Below are positions 26,330-39,544 of a stretch of DNA of 64,000 nucleotides, in pieces. The DNA is taken from the NCBI RefSeq assembly GCF_015350995.1, contig NZ_JADKRW010000001.1, positions 741,420-805,419 on the forward strand. The letters run 5' to 3'. The notes below the pieces were generated by a model. The model was not told the origin of the DNA. It saw only the letters and a list, made by a program, of their open reading frames with translations, and made no database searches. The stretch is from Curtobacterium sp. VKM Ac-1393 (GTDB lineage Bacteria; Actinomycetota; Actinomycetes; Actinomycetales; Microbacteriaceae). The translations under genes were made by a program, and so were the position numbers. Numbering within the stretch: the first letter of the stretch is position 1; the number at the start of each line of letters is the position of its first letter.

Positions 26330-26905
26330 ATGACGACGATCGAGATCCCGCGCAAGCGTCGGAAGCAGATCAAGAAGCTCAAGGGCCAGACCGCCTCGCT
26401 CCTCGGAGAGCAGCGCAAGGTCCTCGAGCACGCGAACGCGATCCTGGCGGAAGCCCGGTCGAACGCAGCCGACGCAGCCCGCAAGGACATCGCCCCTCGT
26501 GTGCAGAACGCGATCGACAACGGGATCCGCCCCGCGGTCGCAACCGGAGTGCACGCTGCGACGTCCGCAGCACACAGCGCTTCGCACAAGTTCCAGTCCG
26601 AGGTCATCCCCGGGCTGGTGTCGACCGCCGGCTCCGTGCTGAGCGTCACCGACCTCGCGAAGGACCCCCGGGTCAAGAAGATCGTGAAGAACGCCCAGAA
26701 GAAGGGCAAGAAGGCGAAGAAGGCCGCGGCGAAGTACGTGCCGTCGCAGCAGAAGAAGGGCATCGGCTTCGGTGGTGTCGCACTCATCATCGTCGGCGTC
26801 GTTGCCGTCGCTGGTGCTGCGTACGCCGCGTACCAGACCCTCCGTGCTGACGACGACCTCTGGGTCGCCGACGACGCGGACACGGCGGAGAAGCCCGCCG
26901 CCTGA
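26330..26905 (+). CDS. Conserved actinobacterial membrane-anchored protein of unknown function
   Basis: 191 residues. I do not recognise a named family. The N-terminal 30 residues are very basic (IPRKRRKQIKKLKGQ), residues about 30-110 are Ala-rich amphipathic helix, then a Lys-rich stretch (VKKIVKNAQKKGKKAKK) and one C-terminal membrane helix (GVALIIVGVVAVAGAAYAAY, about 145-168) with an acidic tail (RADDDLWVADD). This suggests a tail-anchored cytosolic helical protein that may contact DNA or acidic partners, which is inference. GGAGGT lies 7 bases before the ATG. A strong terminator follows. Confidence 0.75.
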   Translation: MTTIEIPRKRRKQIKKLKGQTASLLGEQRKVLEHANAILAEARSNAADAARKDIAPRVQNAIDNGIRPAVATGVHAATSAAHSASHKFQSEVIPGLVSTAGSVLSVTDLAKDPRVKKIVKNAQKKGKKAKKAAAKYVPSQQKKGIGFGGVALIIVGVVAVAGAAYAAYQTLRADDDLWVADDADTAEKPAA

Positions 26906-26919
26906 CCTCCCGGTTCGTA

Positions 26920-26951
26920 CGAAGGGCCCCGGCTGATGCCGGGGCCCTTCG
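26920..26951 (+). terminator. Rho-independent-type hairpin terminator
   Basis: CGAAGGGCCCCGGC, then TGAT, then GCCGGGGCCCTTCG: a 14-base stem 15 bases past the stop of the gene ending at 26905. Followed by TCGTTCCC. Confidence 0.85.
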
Positions 26952-26996
26952 TCGTTCCCGGGTGCAGCGCTGCGAGGACGCGCCCGCCTGCCGACG

Positions 26997-27086
26997 CCGA
27001 GGTTCCACGACATGCCGCACGTTGCCCGCCGAGGTTCCACGGGTGGCCCCAGGCGCGCTCGAGATGCCGAGATTTCGGAACCTCGG
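26997..27086. repeat. CCGAGGTTCC repeats, two direct and one inverted
   Basis: CCGAGGTTCCACG at 26997-27009 and 27029-27041, with CGGAACCTCGG inverted at 27076-27086. They lie in the gene-free gap between the terminator at 26951 and tRNA-Ala. Function unknown. Confidence 0.6.
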
Positions 27087-27104
27087 GGCGAGCGGGCACA
27101 AAGA

Positions 27105-27143
27105 AAGCCCCTGGCCAACGACGATGTCGTCAGCCAGGGGCTT
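27105..27143 (-). terminator. Terminator downstream of tRNA-Ala
   Basis: AAGCCCCTGGC (27105-27115) pairs with GCCAGGGGCTT (27133-27143); the inner bases ACGAC/GTCGT extend the stem. It lies 7 bases past the tRNA-Ala 3' end, with TTCTTTG following on the minus strand. Confidence 0.8.
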
Positions 27144-27150
27144 CTGCGAG

Positions 27151-27223
27151 TGGAGCCTGGGAGAATCGAACTCCCGACATCCTGCTTGCAAAGCAGGCGC
27201 TCTACCAACTGAGCTAAGGCCCC
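27151..27223 (-). tRNA. tRNA-Ala (anticodon TGC)
   Basis: 73 bases; the minus strand begins GGGGCCTTAGCTCAGTTGG, anticodon loop TTTGCAA (anticodon complement 27188-27190), T-arm GGGAGTTCGATTCTCCC, acceptor end AGGCTCC and discriminator A. CCA is not encoded. It pairs with tRNA-Ile 33 bases upstream, a common arrangement near gyrA in actinobacteria. Confidence 0.96.
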
Positions 27224-27255
27224 GTGACACTCGTGAACTGCAGTGCCGGACGAGA

Positions 27256-27332
27256 TGGTGGGGCTACAAGGACTTGAACCTTGGACCTCTTCGTTATCAG
27301 CGAAGCGCTCTAACCGCCTGAGCTATAGCCCC
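27256..27332 (-). tRNA. tRNA-Ile (anticodon GAT)
   Basis: The minus strand begins GGGGCTATAGCTCAGGCGG, anticodon loop CTGATAA (anticodon complement 27296-27298), T-arm CAAGGTTCAAGTCCTTG, acceptor end TAGCCCC, discriminator A and encoded CCA (27256-27258). Likely co-transcribed with tRNA-Ala. Confidence 0.96.
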
Positions 27333-27407
27333 TCAGACCGGATGAAAGCCTACCGCACGGATCTCGCAGAACGAAATCGAGCGACCGGCTCACCCGGCCC
27401 GGGTGTG

Positions 27408-27807
27408 TCAGTTGTTCGTGAAGCCGACGAGCAAGCCGCCGGTGATCCGGACACTGAGGTTGTAGAGGACGCTCACGATGGCGCCGAGCACGGTGCCGAC
27501 GACCACGTTGAGGATGCCCACGACGATGGAGAACCCGAGCACCTGGCCCAGCGAGAACTGGTCCATGATCGAGTAACTGTTCTGGCCGGTGACGTCCTTC
27601 AACAGGGCGTCGACCTGCGTGAACACGCCCGTCTGGTTCAGGATGACCCACACCAGTGCCGTGGCGACCACGATCACGATGCTGCCGGCCAGGGCGATGA
27701 GGAAGCTGAGCTTCACCATCGACCAGAAGTCGACGTAGACCAGCCGCAGCCGCACTTGGCGGGTGCCGACGGGTCGCTTCGCCTTCTTCTGGAGCTTCTC
27801 GGCGACA

Positions 27808-27815
<8 letters not shown>
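27408..27815 (-). CDS. DUF3566 membrane protein downstream of gyrA
   Basis: 135 residues with a basic N terminus ([22 protein letters not shown]) and two membrane helices (about 34-57 and 90-115). [13 protein letters not shown] and [14 protein letters not shown] are the conserved segments of the DUF3566 family found after gyrA in actinobacteria. The mycobacterial homologue (CwsA neighbour region, Rv0007-like) has a proposed envelope role; the function is unproven. It overlaps the gyrA end by 8 bases and is therefore in the gyrase operon, followed by tRNA-Ile and tRNA-Ala on the same strand. Confidence 0.88.
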
Positions 27816-30465
<2,650 letters not shown>

Positions 30466-30483
30466 TGGCTTGCGTTACCTTTC

Positions 30484-30577
30484 TGACGGCCGGGAGGCCG
30501 TGGTGACGTTCGTCGCGGTGGACGCGACCACAGGTGGTCCGGACCAGAGCGCGCGGCTGGCACCGCGCCTCCAGGCC
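30484..30577. repeat. Dispersed GGAGGC-family repeat in the gyrB-gyrA gap
   Basis: The 134-base gap holds GACGGCCGGGAGGCCGTGG (30484-30502) and, inverted, GGCTGGCACCGCGCCTCC then AGGCC (about 30555-30577). The second is a near match to the arm of the palindrome at 6115-6156. Probably transcribed within the gyrB-gyrA message. Confidence 0.55.
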
Positions 30578-30599
30578 AGGGTCGAGATGTCGAGCCTGC

Positions 30600-32686
<2,087 letters not shown>

Positions 32687-32736
32687 ATCCGGCCCACAGA
32701 CGGGCTTTTTTGGCACCTCAGGATGATTTCGTCGGC

Positions 32737-33237
32737 TCAACCGTAGGTGTCGCGAGGACCGCGCCCCTGGACCGTCCTGGGGCCGCGTTTCCAGGTGGGG
32801 GCGTCCGGCCCGGAAACCCGGATCGACTCGACCCCGGCTTCCGGGTGCCGCTCGGCGATCGTCGTCGTGACACTCGCCCGCATGAGACGGAGCTGCGTCG
32901 CCCACGCTGTCGAGTCGCACCGGATGACGAGTGCACCGTCGTCGATGGTCACCGGCGTCGAGTGCTTCGCGAGTTCCTCGCCGACGACGCTCGGCCAGTC
33001 CACGAAGAGCTCGGAACGGGCCAGTGGTTCGGTCCACCCGAGCTCGTTGGCCAGGGATCCGACGACGTCGCCGAGTCCGCGGGGTTCACGGCCGCGGCCG
33101 TACGGGACGGTGTCGGCGTCGAACTCGCGGGAGCGCCGCCGGCGGGCGTCGACCCCGCGCTTCGAGGGATCACCGAAGACGGCGCGGAGGTGCCGGTAGA
33201 CCCGCGAGGGTTCGGTGGGCTTCCACGGCCGGGGCAT
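32737..33237 (-). CDS. dciA: DciA-family (DUF721) protein, putative DnaB helicase loader
   Basis: 166 residues. The DUF721 domain is at about 50-145 (LGDVVGSLANELGW, WPSVVGEELAKHSTPV, GALVIRCDSTAWATQLRLM), preceded by a basic region. DciA proteins are the ancestral helicase operators that help load DnaB in bacteria lacking DnaC/DnaI, and recF-dciA-gyrB order is typical of actinobacteria. The ATG overlaps the recF stop by one base (TGATG), so it is translationally coupled. Its probable client dnaB lies in this window at 57991. Confidence 0.88.
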   Translation of the reverse strand: MPRPWKPTEPSRVYRHLRAVFGDPSKRGVDARRRRSREFDADTVPYGRGREPRGLGDVVGSLANELGWTEPLARSELFVDWPSVVGEELAKHSTPVTIDDGALVIRCDSTAWATQLRLMRASVTTTIAERHPEAGVESIRVSGPDAPTWKRGPRTVQGRGPRDTYG

Positions 33238-34502
33238 CAGGCGTCGGCCTCCGGCCGGGTCGCGTCCGTCGCGTCCGTCGCGTCGGTCGCGTCGGTCGCG
33301 TCCGTGTTCGACCTGGAGGCCCGGCTCGCGTCCGCCTCGTCGGTCACGATCGTGCCCGCCTCGATCCGCACCGTGTGCGCAGCCAGCTGCGAGGGCACGT
33401 CGCCGAACACCGCCGCCGTGATGAGGACCTGCTCGTAGTCGGCCACGGCGTTCCCGAGGCGTTCGCGCCGGGATTCATCGAGTTCGGCGAACACGTCGTC
33501 GAGGATGATGATCGGGTCACCGAGGTTCGACTCGGCCCGCAGGATCGACGCGCTCGCCAGCTGGATCGCGAGCGCGAACGACCAGGATTCACCGTGGCTG
33601 GCGTATCCGCGGGCGGGTAACCCGTTCAGTTGGAACAGTACGTCGTCGCGGTGCGGTCCGACCAGGGTCAACCCGCGGTCGAGTTCGTCACGGCGACGCC
33701 GCTCGAGGGCGGCCGCGAAGGCCTCCGCCGCTGCGGTCACACCGACCGGCTCGTCCGGGGTCCCGAGCACCGGGTCGGTGGCGGCCGCAGACTCCGGGTC
33801 ACCGCCGCGGATGGAGAGCACGCCGGCGATCGAGGCGTCGTGGTGTTCACCCGCGACCGTCGCGTACGCCTCGGCGACGAAGGGTGCGAGCCGCCGCGTC
33901 AGGTGGTCGCGCGCTGCGACGATCTCCGCACCGAGTCCGACCAGCCGGTCGTCCCAGACGTCGAGCGTCGACAGCGCGTTCGCCTTCGCGCCGGTGGCCC
34001 GCGCCGACTTGAGCAGGGTGTTCCGCTGCCGGAGCGTGCGGTCGTAGTCCGCCAGCACGCCCTGCATCCGCGGCGCGATCTGACCGAGGAGCTCGTCGAG
34101 CATGCGGCGGCGGCCGGCCGGTTCGCCGCGGACGAGCGCCAGGTCCTCGGGGGCGAAGAGGACGGACGTGCAGTAGCGGGGCAGCTCGCGGGGCTTGATC
34201 GCGGAGCGGTTCACCTGTGCGCGGTTCGCCCCCGTGCGGTTGATCTGCACCTCGGCCAGGATGCTGCGGTCCTCGTGCGCGAGCCGAGCCCGGACGATCG
34301 CGGCGTCACATCCCTGCCGCACGAGTGCGGCGTCCGTCGGGACACGGTGTGAGCCGAGCGTGGAGAGGTACCCGATCGCCTCGACCAGGTTGGTCTTGCC
34401 CTGGCCGTTCCGCCCGACGAACAGGTTCGGCCCGCGTGCGAGGTCGACGTCTGCCTCCCGGTAGTTCCGGAAGTCGGTGAGTTGGAGATGGTCGACGTGC
34501 AC
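33237..34502 (-). CDS. recF: DNA replication and repair protein RecF
   Basis: 421 residues. SMC-like ATPase: Walker A GRNGQGKTN (about 30-38), signature region SHGESWSFALAIQL and Walker B IIILDDVFAELD. It promotes RecA loading at gaps. The GTG start at 34502 gives the conserved MHVDHLQLTDFRNYREADV. The C-terminal 20 or so residues are a TDA tripeptide repeat encoded by about five 9-base units at 33255-33303, absent from the core family and likely variable in length. It lies between gnd and dciA. Confidence 0.95.
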   Translation of the reverse strand: MHVDHLQLTDFRNYREADVDLARGPNLFVGRNGQGKTNLVEAIGYLSTLGSHRVPTDAALVRQGCDAAIVRARLAHEDRSILAEVQINRTGANRAQVNRSAIKPRELPRYCTSVLFAPEDLALVRGEPAGRRRMLDELLGQIAPRMQGVLADYDRTLRQRNTLLKSARATGAKANALSTLDVWDDRLVGLGAEIVAARDHLTRRLAPFVAEAYATVAGEHHDASIAGVLSIRGGDPESAAATDPVLGTPDEPVGVTAAAEAFAAALERRRRDELDRGLTLVGPHRDDVLFQLNGLPARGYASHGESWSFALAIQLASASILRAESNLGDPIIILDDVFAELDESRRERLGNAVADYEQVLITAAVFGDVPSQLAAHTVRIEAGTIVTDEADASRASRSNTDATDATDATDATDATRPEADA

Positions 34503-34533
34503 GCGGGCCGAGTCCGGGTTTCCCCGGGTGGTC

Positions 34534-35421
34534 CTAGGACTTCTTGACGGCGTGACCGCCGAACTGGTTGCGGAGCGCCGCGACGGCCTTCATCGTCGGG
34601 GACGCGCTGCCCTGACGCGAGACGAACCGCGCGAAGATCGACGCCGACAGTGCCGGCATCGGGACCGCGAGCTCGATGCCCTCTTCGAGGGTCCAACGAC
34701 CCTCGCCCGAGTCCTCGACGTAGCCCTCGAGCTCGTCGAGCTTCGGGTCCTCGTTGAGGGCGAGCACCATGAGGTCGAGGAGCCAGGAGCGGACGACGGT
34801 CCCGCGCTGCCAACCGGCGAACACGGCGGGGACGTCGGTGATCAGGTCCTTGGCCTCGAGGAGCTCGTAGCCCTCGCCGTAGGCCTGCATGATCGCGTAC
34901 TCGATGCCGTTGTGGACCATCTTCGCGTAGTGACCGGCACCGATCGGGCCGGCGTGCGAGAAGCCCTCTTCGCGCGGGCCCTCGGGACGCAGCGCGTCGA
35001 AGACGGGCATCGCGAACTCGACGTCCTTGACGTCACCGCCGACCATCAGACCGTAGCCGTTGTCCTTGCCCCACACGCCACCGGACACGCCGGCGTCCAT
35101 GTAGCGGATGCCGCGCGCACCGAGCTGCTCGGCGTGCGTGGTGTCGTCGAGCCACTTCGAGTTGCCACCGTCGATCACGAGGTCGCCCTCGTTCAGGACA
35201 CCGGCGAGCTCCGTGATGACGTCGTCGGTGATCTTGCCGTGCGGCACCATCACCCAGACGAGTCGCTGACCCTCGGGCAGGGCGCCCGCCAGGTCGGCGA
35301 GGCTCGCGACGTCGGAGACGGCGGGGTTGGCGTCGTAACCGGTGACCTCGATCCCAGCGTTGCGGAGACGGGCACGCATGTTGTTGCCCATGCGACCAAG
35401 GCCGACAAGACCGATGTGCAT
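34534..35421 (-). CDS. gnd: 6-phosphogluconate dehydrogenase, decarboxylating (short NAD-type)
   Basis: 295 residues, the short form found between dnaN and recF in actinobacteria. The N-terminal Rossmann motif GLVGLGRMGNNMRARL is intact; the substrate segments GGNSKW, DAGVSGGVWG and the catalytic lysine in GHYAKMVHNGIEY are present. It oxidises 6-phosphogluconate to ribulose 5-phosphate; the cofactor preference is uncertain (NAD-type by length). Embedded in the dnaN-recF operon with short gaps on both sides. Confidence 0.93.
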   Translation of the reverse strand: MHIGLVGLGRMGNNMRARLRNAGIEVTGYDANPAVSDVASLADLAGALPEGQRLVWVMVPHGKITDDVITELAGVLNEGDLVIDGGNSKWLDDTTHAEQLGARGIRYMDAGVSGGVWGKDNGYGLMVGGDVKDVEFAMPVFDALRPEGPREEGFSHAGPIGAGHYAKMVHNGIEYAIMQAYGEGYELLEAKDLITDVPAVFAGWQRGTVVRSWLLDLMVLALNEDPKLDELEGYVEDSGEGRWTLEEGIELAVPMPALSASIFARFVSRQGSASPTMKAVAALRNQFGGHAVKKS

Positions 35422-35490
35422 GATTTCCTCTTCTGTTTCGTCGTCGCGCTGAGGCGGTGGTGGTGCGTCAGCGCAGAGTGCCTGTTGCGC

Positions 35491-36642
35491 CTATCGCAGC
35501 AGCAGGTTGGGCTGCAGCAGGTACCGGTATCCATCGGTCGCAGCAGCCTCTTGCGAAGTCTGGCCGGTGATCAGCACCGGGCCCGGCTTGTTGGGGTTCT
35601 CCGTCTTGGTGAAGGAGATGCGGACGAACTCGGAGTGCACCGCGTTCAGCCCGTCCAGGAGGAAGGCGGGCTTCAGCGAGACCACCGTTTCCTCTCCGGT
35701 CAGCAACGCACTGATCGACTCTGACGCCTGCGCTTGTTCGGATCCGATCGCCTCGAGCGTGAGCCCGTCGACCGTGAAGGAGAACCGGAGCGCCGCTTCG
35801 CGCTCCAGGACGAGTGAGACCCGTCGGACGGCCTCGACCAGTTCGGCGGTGTTGATCACCGCGTGGTCGTTGACGTTCTCCGGGAAGAGCCGGCGGACCG
35901 GCGGGTAGTTGCCCTTGATGAGCAGCGACGTGACGGTCTTGTCGTCGGCGTGGAAGGCGATGAGCTCACGGTCCGAGTTGCCGCTGATCGACACCGAGAC
36001 GGTGGACGCCGAGCCGAACGTGCGGCCGACCTCTTGCAGGGTGCGGGCCGGGACGAGTGCGTGCAGCGTCTCGGTCTCTCCGCCGGAACGGCCGGAGTCC
36101 CACTGGATCGTGCGGACGGCCACGCGGTAGCGGTCCGTCGCGATCAACGAGACGTCGTTGTCGCCGACCTCGAGCTGGACGCCGGTGATCACGGGGGTGA
36201 CGTCGTCACGGCTGGCGGCGACGGCGACCTGCGACACGGCTTCGGAGAACGCGTCGCCGGGGATGACACCGGTCTGCGGACCGATCTCGGGCAGCGTCGG
36301 GTACTCCTCGACCGGCATGGACAGCAGCGTGAAGTGCGCGGAACCGCACGACACCGAGATCTTGGAGTCCTCGGTGGTGAACGTCACGGGGGCGTTCGGC
36401 AGTCGGCTCGCGATGTCGTTCAGCAGGCGACCGGAGACCAGGACCGTGCCAGGGTCATCGATCTGTGCCGAGATGGACGTCTGCGCCGAGACCTCGTAGT
36501 CGAAGGACGAGAGCGTCAGTCGATCGCCGTCAGCGTGGATCAGTACTCCCGACAGGATCGGGAGGGTCGTGCGCTGTGGAAGGAGTTTCACTGCGAAGGA
36601 GACGGCTTCGGAGAAGACGTCCCGGTTGACCTCGAACTTCAC
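35491..36642 (-). CDS. dnaN: DNA polymerase III sliding clamp (beta subunit)
   Basis: 383 residues, normal length. It starts with GTG at 36642 (VKFEVNRDVFSEAVSFAV); segments LPILSGVLIHA, LIATDRYRVAVR, GNYPPVRRLFP and the C-terminal YRYLLQPNLLLR are family landmarks, although the usual terminal MPMR pattern is replaced. It encircles DNA and tethers the polymerase. The first gene leftward from oriC; the gene before it is dnaA, also leftward. Confidence 0.96.
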   Translation of the reverse strand: MKFEVNRDVFSEAVSFAVKLLPQRTTLPILSGVLIHADGDRLTLSSFDYEVSAQTSISAQIDDPGTVLVSGRLLNDIASRLPNAPVTFTTEDSKISVSCGSAHFTLLSMPVEEYPTLPEIGPQTGVIPGDAFSEAVSQVAVAASRDDVTPVITGVQLEVGDNDVSLIATDRYRVAVRTIQWDSGRSGGETETLHALVPARTLQEVGRTFGSASTVSVSISGNSDRELIAFHADDKTVTSLLIKGNYPPVRRLFPENVNDHAVINTAELVEAVRRVSLVLEREAALRFSFTVDGLTLEAIGSEQAQASESISALLTGEETVVSLKPAFLLDGLNAVHSEFVRISFTKTENPNKPGPVLITGQTSQEAAATDGYRYLLQPNLLLR

Positions 36643-37049
36643 AGCTGGAACCCCTGTCGATCGGCTTGGACTGTCCGGCCGCCCCATTCTGGCACAGGCG
36701 GACGTGGGCCGGATTTCTTGTCATCCCGCCGTCCACAAGGTTGTCCCGCGGAGATTGATCGTTAACCAGGAGTAATGGTGTTAACGCCTGTGCACACTGT
36801 GGATAACCCTGTGCATGCCTGTCCGCCGTAGGGAACTACACGGTTGTGACTTGTGGGCGGCCTGTGGGGGACGTCGGGATGAATGAATCTCATCTATCCA
36901 CTTCCATCCCCAGTTTCCACAGGAGGCCCCCTCGCTGTGAACAACCGGGCGGCGTGTCCTCCACAGTTATCCACAGGCTATCCACACTGTGAGAACTCCG
37001 GCCCATGGAACCGTCTCAGATGGTGGATGCGCCCGGAGACGGGCCGATC
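36643..37049. other. oriC: Replication origin oriC (dnaN-dnaA gap)
   Basis: 407 bases without a gene between dnaN and dnaA, the usual actinobacterial origin location. Perfect DnaA boxes: TGTGGATAA (36798-36806) and TTATCCACA (36967-36975); near-boxes CTATCCACA (36978-36986), CTATCCACT (36893-36901) and TTTCCACAG (about 36914). Relatively AT-rich stretches lie at 36751-36785 and 36879-36900. CGTTAAC (36760-36766) and GTTAACG (36780-36786) form an inverted repeat. The exact unwinding site cannot be assigned by eye. Confidence 0.88.
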
Positions 37050-38504
37050 TCAGCGGTAGCGGCGGTCCTGCTTGATGCGGCTCGTGAGCTCGGTGACCTG
37101 GTTGTAGATCGACCGACGCTCCTTCATGAGCTCCGTGATCTTCTTGTTCGCGTACATCACGGTGGTGTGGTCCCGGTTGCCGAACAGCTGCCCGATCTTG
37201 GGCAGGGACAGGCTCGTGAGCTCACGGCAGAGGTACATCGCGATCTGCCGAGCGGTGGCGATCGCCTGGGATCGCGAGGAGCCGTAGAGGTCGTCGACGG
37301 AGAGCTTGAAGTACTCCGCGGTGTGGTTGATGATGTCCGTCGGCGCGACGACGTTGTCCTCGTCGAGGGTGATCAGGTCCTTGAGGACGGTCTGCACCAG
37401 GGCCATGTCGACGGCCGTCCGGTTCAGGCTCGCGAACGCGGTGACCCGGATCAGCGTGCCCTCGAGCTCGCGGATGTTGCTCGAGACCTTCGAGGCCATG
37501 AACTCGAGGATGTCGTCGGGCACCTGCAGGTGGTCGGACTGGGCCTTCTTGCGGAGGATCGCGATGCGCGTCTCGAGCTCTGGTGCCTGCACGTCGGTGA
37601 TCAGGCCCCACTCGAAGCGGGAGCGCATGCGGTCTTCGAAGCCGGTCAGGTGCTTCGGTGCGACGTCCGACGTGATGACGACCTGCTTGTTGTGGTCGTG
37701 CAGGGTGTTGAACGTGTGGAAGAAGGCCTCCTGCGTGGAGTCCTTCCCCTGCAGGAACTGGATGTCGTCGATGAGCAGGATGTCGATGTCCCGGTACCGC
37801 TGCTGGAACTGGTTCGAGCGGTTGTTCGCGATCGAGTTGATGAAGTCGTTCGTGAACTCCTCGCTCGACACGTAACGGACACGGATCCCCGGGTAGAGGC
37901 TCTCGGCGTAGTGGCCGATGGCGTGGAGCAGGTGGGTCTTGCCCAGCCCGGAGTCTCCGTAGATGAAGAGCGGGTTGTAGGCCTTCGCCGGCGCCTCGGC
38001 GACGGCGACCGCCGCGGCGTGCGCGAACCGGTTCGACGAGCCGATGACGAAGTTGTCGAAGTTGTACTTCGGGTTGAGGCGCGACTCTGGCCGGCCGCTG
38101 GTGCCCGGGGAGTCGATCTGGCTCGGGACGAAGGGGGCTTCGATGTACTGCCGGGGTGCTGCGCTCTGCTCGACGGCTTCCTGCACCGGCTCGGCGTACT
38201 CGGGGACGTTCGGGTCGACCCGCGGTTCCGATGCCATGTCCGGGTTCACCGTGATGGCGAAGTTCGCGACCGAGTCGTCACCGATGCGGGCGACGGCCTC
38301 GGTGATCGGGATCCGGATCCGCTGCTCGAGCATGCCGCGGGTCAGGTCGTTCGGCACCTCGAGGTACAGGGTGCCGGCGAGCACGCCCTTCGGCTCGACC
38401 AGGTTGAGGAAGCCGTGCAGCTGCGGCGTGATGCGGGGGTCTTCGCTGAGGAGTCCGAGTACGGATGACCAGAGGTCCTCGACGGGGTCGGCCGGCATCG
38501 TCAT
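37050..38504 (-). CDS. dnaA: Chromosomal replication initiator protein DnaA
   Basis: 484 residues. Domain I about 1-90, a Pro/Glu-rich linker to about 140, AAA+ domain with Walker A GDSGLGKTHLL, Walker B ILLIDDIQF and sensor GLITDVQAP, and the C-terminal DNA-binding domain with the box-recognition signature NRDHTTVMYA. It opens oriC. The ATG at 38504 follows a GGAGACGAG ribosome site; an internal ATG two codons on is the alternative. DnaA boxes upstream (38675-38695) suggest autoregulation. Confidence 0.97.
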   Translation of the reverse strand: MTMPADPVEDLWSSVLGLLSEDPRITPQLHGFLNLVEPKGVLAGTLYLEVPNDLTRGMLEQRIRIPITEAVARIGDDSVANFAITVNPDMASEPRVDPNVPEYAEPVQEAVEQSAAPRQYIEAPFVPSQIDSPGTSGRPESRLNPKYNFDNFVIGSSNRFAHAAAVAVAEAPAKAYNPLFIYGDSGLGKTHLLHAIGHYAESLYPGIRVRYVSSEEFTNDFINSIANNRSNQFQQRYRDIDILLIDDIQFLQGKDSTQEAFFHTFNTLHDHNKQVVITSDVAPKHLTGFEDRMRSRFEWGLITDVQAPELETRIAILRKKAQSDHLQVPDDILEFMASKVSSNIRELEGTLIRVTAFASLNRTAVDMALVQTVLKDLITLDEDNVVAPTDIINHTAEYFKLSVDDLYGSSRSQAIATARQIAMYLCRELTSLSLPKIGQLFGNRDHTTVMYANKKITELMKERRSIYNQVTELTSRIKQDRRYR

Positions 38505-39007
38505 GTCGCGCTCGTCTCCAGGGGTGTTGTCGTGCGTTCGTCGCCGGACCGGGGTGCGTCCTGCTGGGTCGGACATGCCGTGGCGCCGAGGGTGGCGGCG
38601 CACACGGACCGTGTTCTTCGGCGGCAGCTCGAGGGGCTTCGTCGACGCCTCGGGCCGCGCGTGTTCCCACAGGGTTGTCCACAGCGTTGTCCACGACCGT
38701 CCCGATCCGTCGGACAGGAGTACTTCCCTGTCGTACCGGGGCACGGAGCCGATCGATGACCCCACTGTAAAGGACCGGGCCGGGTGGCACCGAACGGAAG
38801 TTGTCCCCAATGTGGAGAATGGACGGGAGCGGTGCGCTCGACGCCCTCGGCACCGAGGCCGGGCTGATCGGCGTTTGACCTGCTCGCTGCTGTCACGTAC
38901 CGTTAACCAGTTGACTGCGGCCGTTTGGTCGCGCCCATCAGCGTCGTTCGACACCGAGCGATGACACATACGTGACGGCCCGCCGCGAGCAGCCGTGTGG
39001 AGAGATC
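38505..39007. promoter_or_regulatory. dnaA / rpmH divergent promoter region with DnaA boxes
   Basis: 503 bases without a gene. TTGTCCACA (38675-38683), TTGTCCACG (38687-38695) and TTGTCCCCA (about 38801) are DnaA-box-like. A minus-strand TACAGT (38764-38769) could be the dnaA -10. CCGTTAACCAGTTGAC near 38896-38911 resembles the GTTAACCAG in oriC. The rpmH promoter cannot be placed with confidence. Confidence 0.6.
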
Positions 39008-39145
39008 ATGAGCAAGCGCACCTTCCAGCCGAACAACCGTCGTCGTGCCAAGAAGCACGGCTTCCGTCTCCGCATGCGGACGCGTGCCGGTCGCGCCATC
39101 CTGTCGGCGCGTCGCGCCAAGGGCCGCACCGAGCTCTCGGCCTGA
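39008..39145 (+). CDS. rpmH: 50S ribosomal protein L34
   Basis: 45 residues: [19 protein letters not shown], then [20 protein letters not shown], ending RTELSA. Length and the very basic composition are typical of L34. A GGAGAGATC ribosome site precedes the ATG. First gene of the rightward rpmH-rnpA-yidD-yidC-jag-rsmG cluster that starts next to dnaA in most bacteria. Confidence 0.98.
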   Translation: MSKRTFQPNNRRRAKKHGFRLRMRTRAGRAILSARRAKGRTELSA

Positions 39146-39193
39146 TCAGGCTCTCTCGCCTGATCCGGTCCTCGGTCTGACCCCGGCGTCGCA

Positions 39194-39544
39194 GTGTTGG
39201 CCAGCGCCAACCGCATCGTCCGCGGGGACGACTACCGGAACGTCGTGCGTCGTGGTCGCAAGAGCGCCACGGCGCACGTCGTCGTGTCGGTGGTCCGTCG
39301 AACGACCGACCCGGACGGTCCCTCGCGGTTCGGGTTCATCGTCGCGAAGACGGTGGGCAACGCCGTCACCCGCAACCTGATCAGGCGGCGGCTCAAGGCG
39401 ATCGCGCACGGCATCCTCGTCGACTCCCCCGTGGGGTACGACGTCGTGGTCCGTGCACTGCCAGCCGCATCGCAGGCCGGATGGCCTACCCTGCTCGAAG
39501 ACGTCGTGCGCTCCTTCGCGCGCGGGGTGGAGAAGGCAGCATGA
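39194..39544 (+). CDS. rnpA: Ribonuclease P protein component
   Basis: 116 residues. The GTG at 39194 gives MLASANRIVRGDDYRNVVRRG; a TTG one codon later is an alternative. The RNR motif is present in VGNAVTRNLIRRRLKAI, together with RFGFIVAKTVG. It is the protein subunit that helps the catalytic RNA process tRNA 5' ends; the RNA itself is not in this window. The stop overlaps yidD (ATGA). Confidence 0.95.
   Translation: MLASANRIVRGDDYRNVVRRGRKSATAHVVVSVVRRTTDPDGPSRFGFIVAKTVGNAVTRNLIRRRLKAIAHGILVDSPVGYDVVVRALPAASQAGWPTLLEDVVRSFARGVEKAA

Noticed and set aside
32687..32712. Plus-strand intrinsic terminator GCCC-ACAGAC-GGGC followed by T6
   Set aside because: The stem is only 4 pairs and no plus-strand gene ends nearby; the T-run is probably incidental.
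36643..37049. Second origin candidate at 38505-39007 instead of the dnaN-dnaA gap
   Set aside because: It has DnaA boxes, but fewer and less AT-rich sequence, and the dnaA-dnaN gap is the established actinobacterial origin position; it is better seen as the dnaA promoter region.
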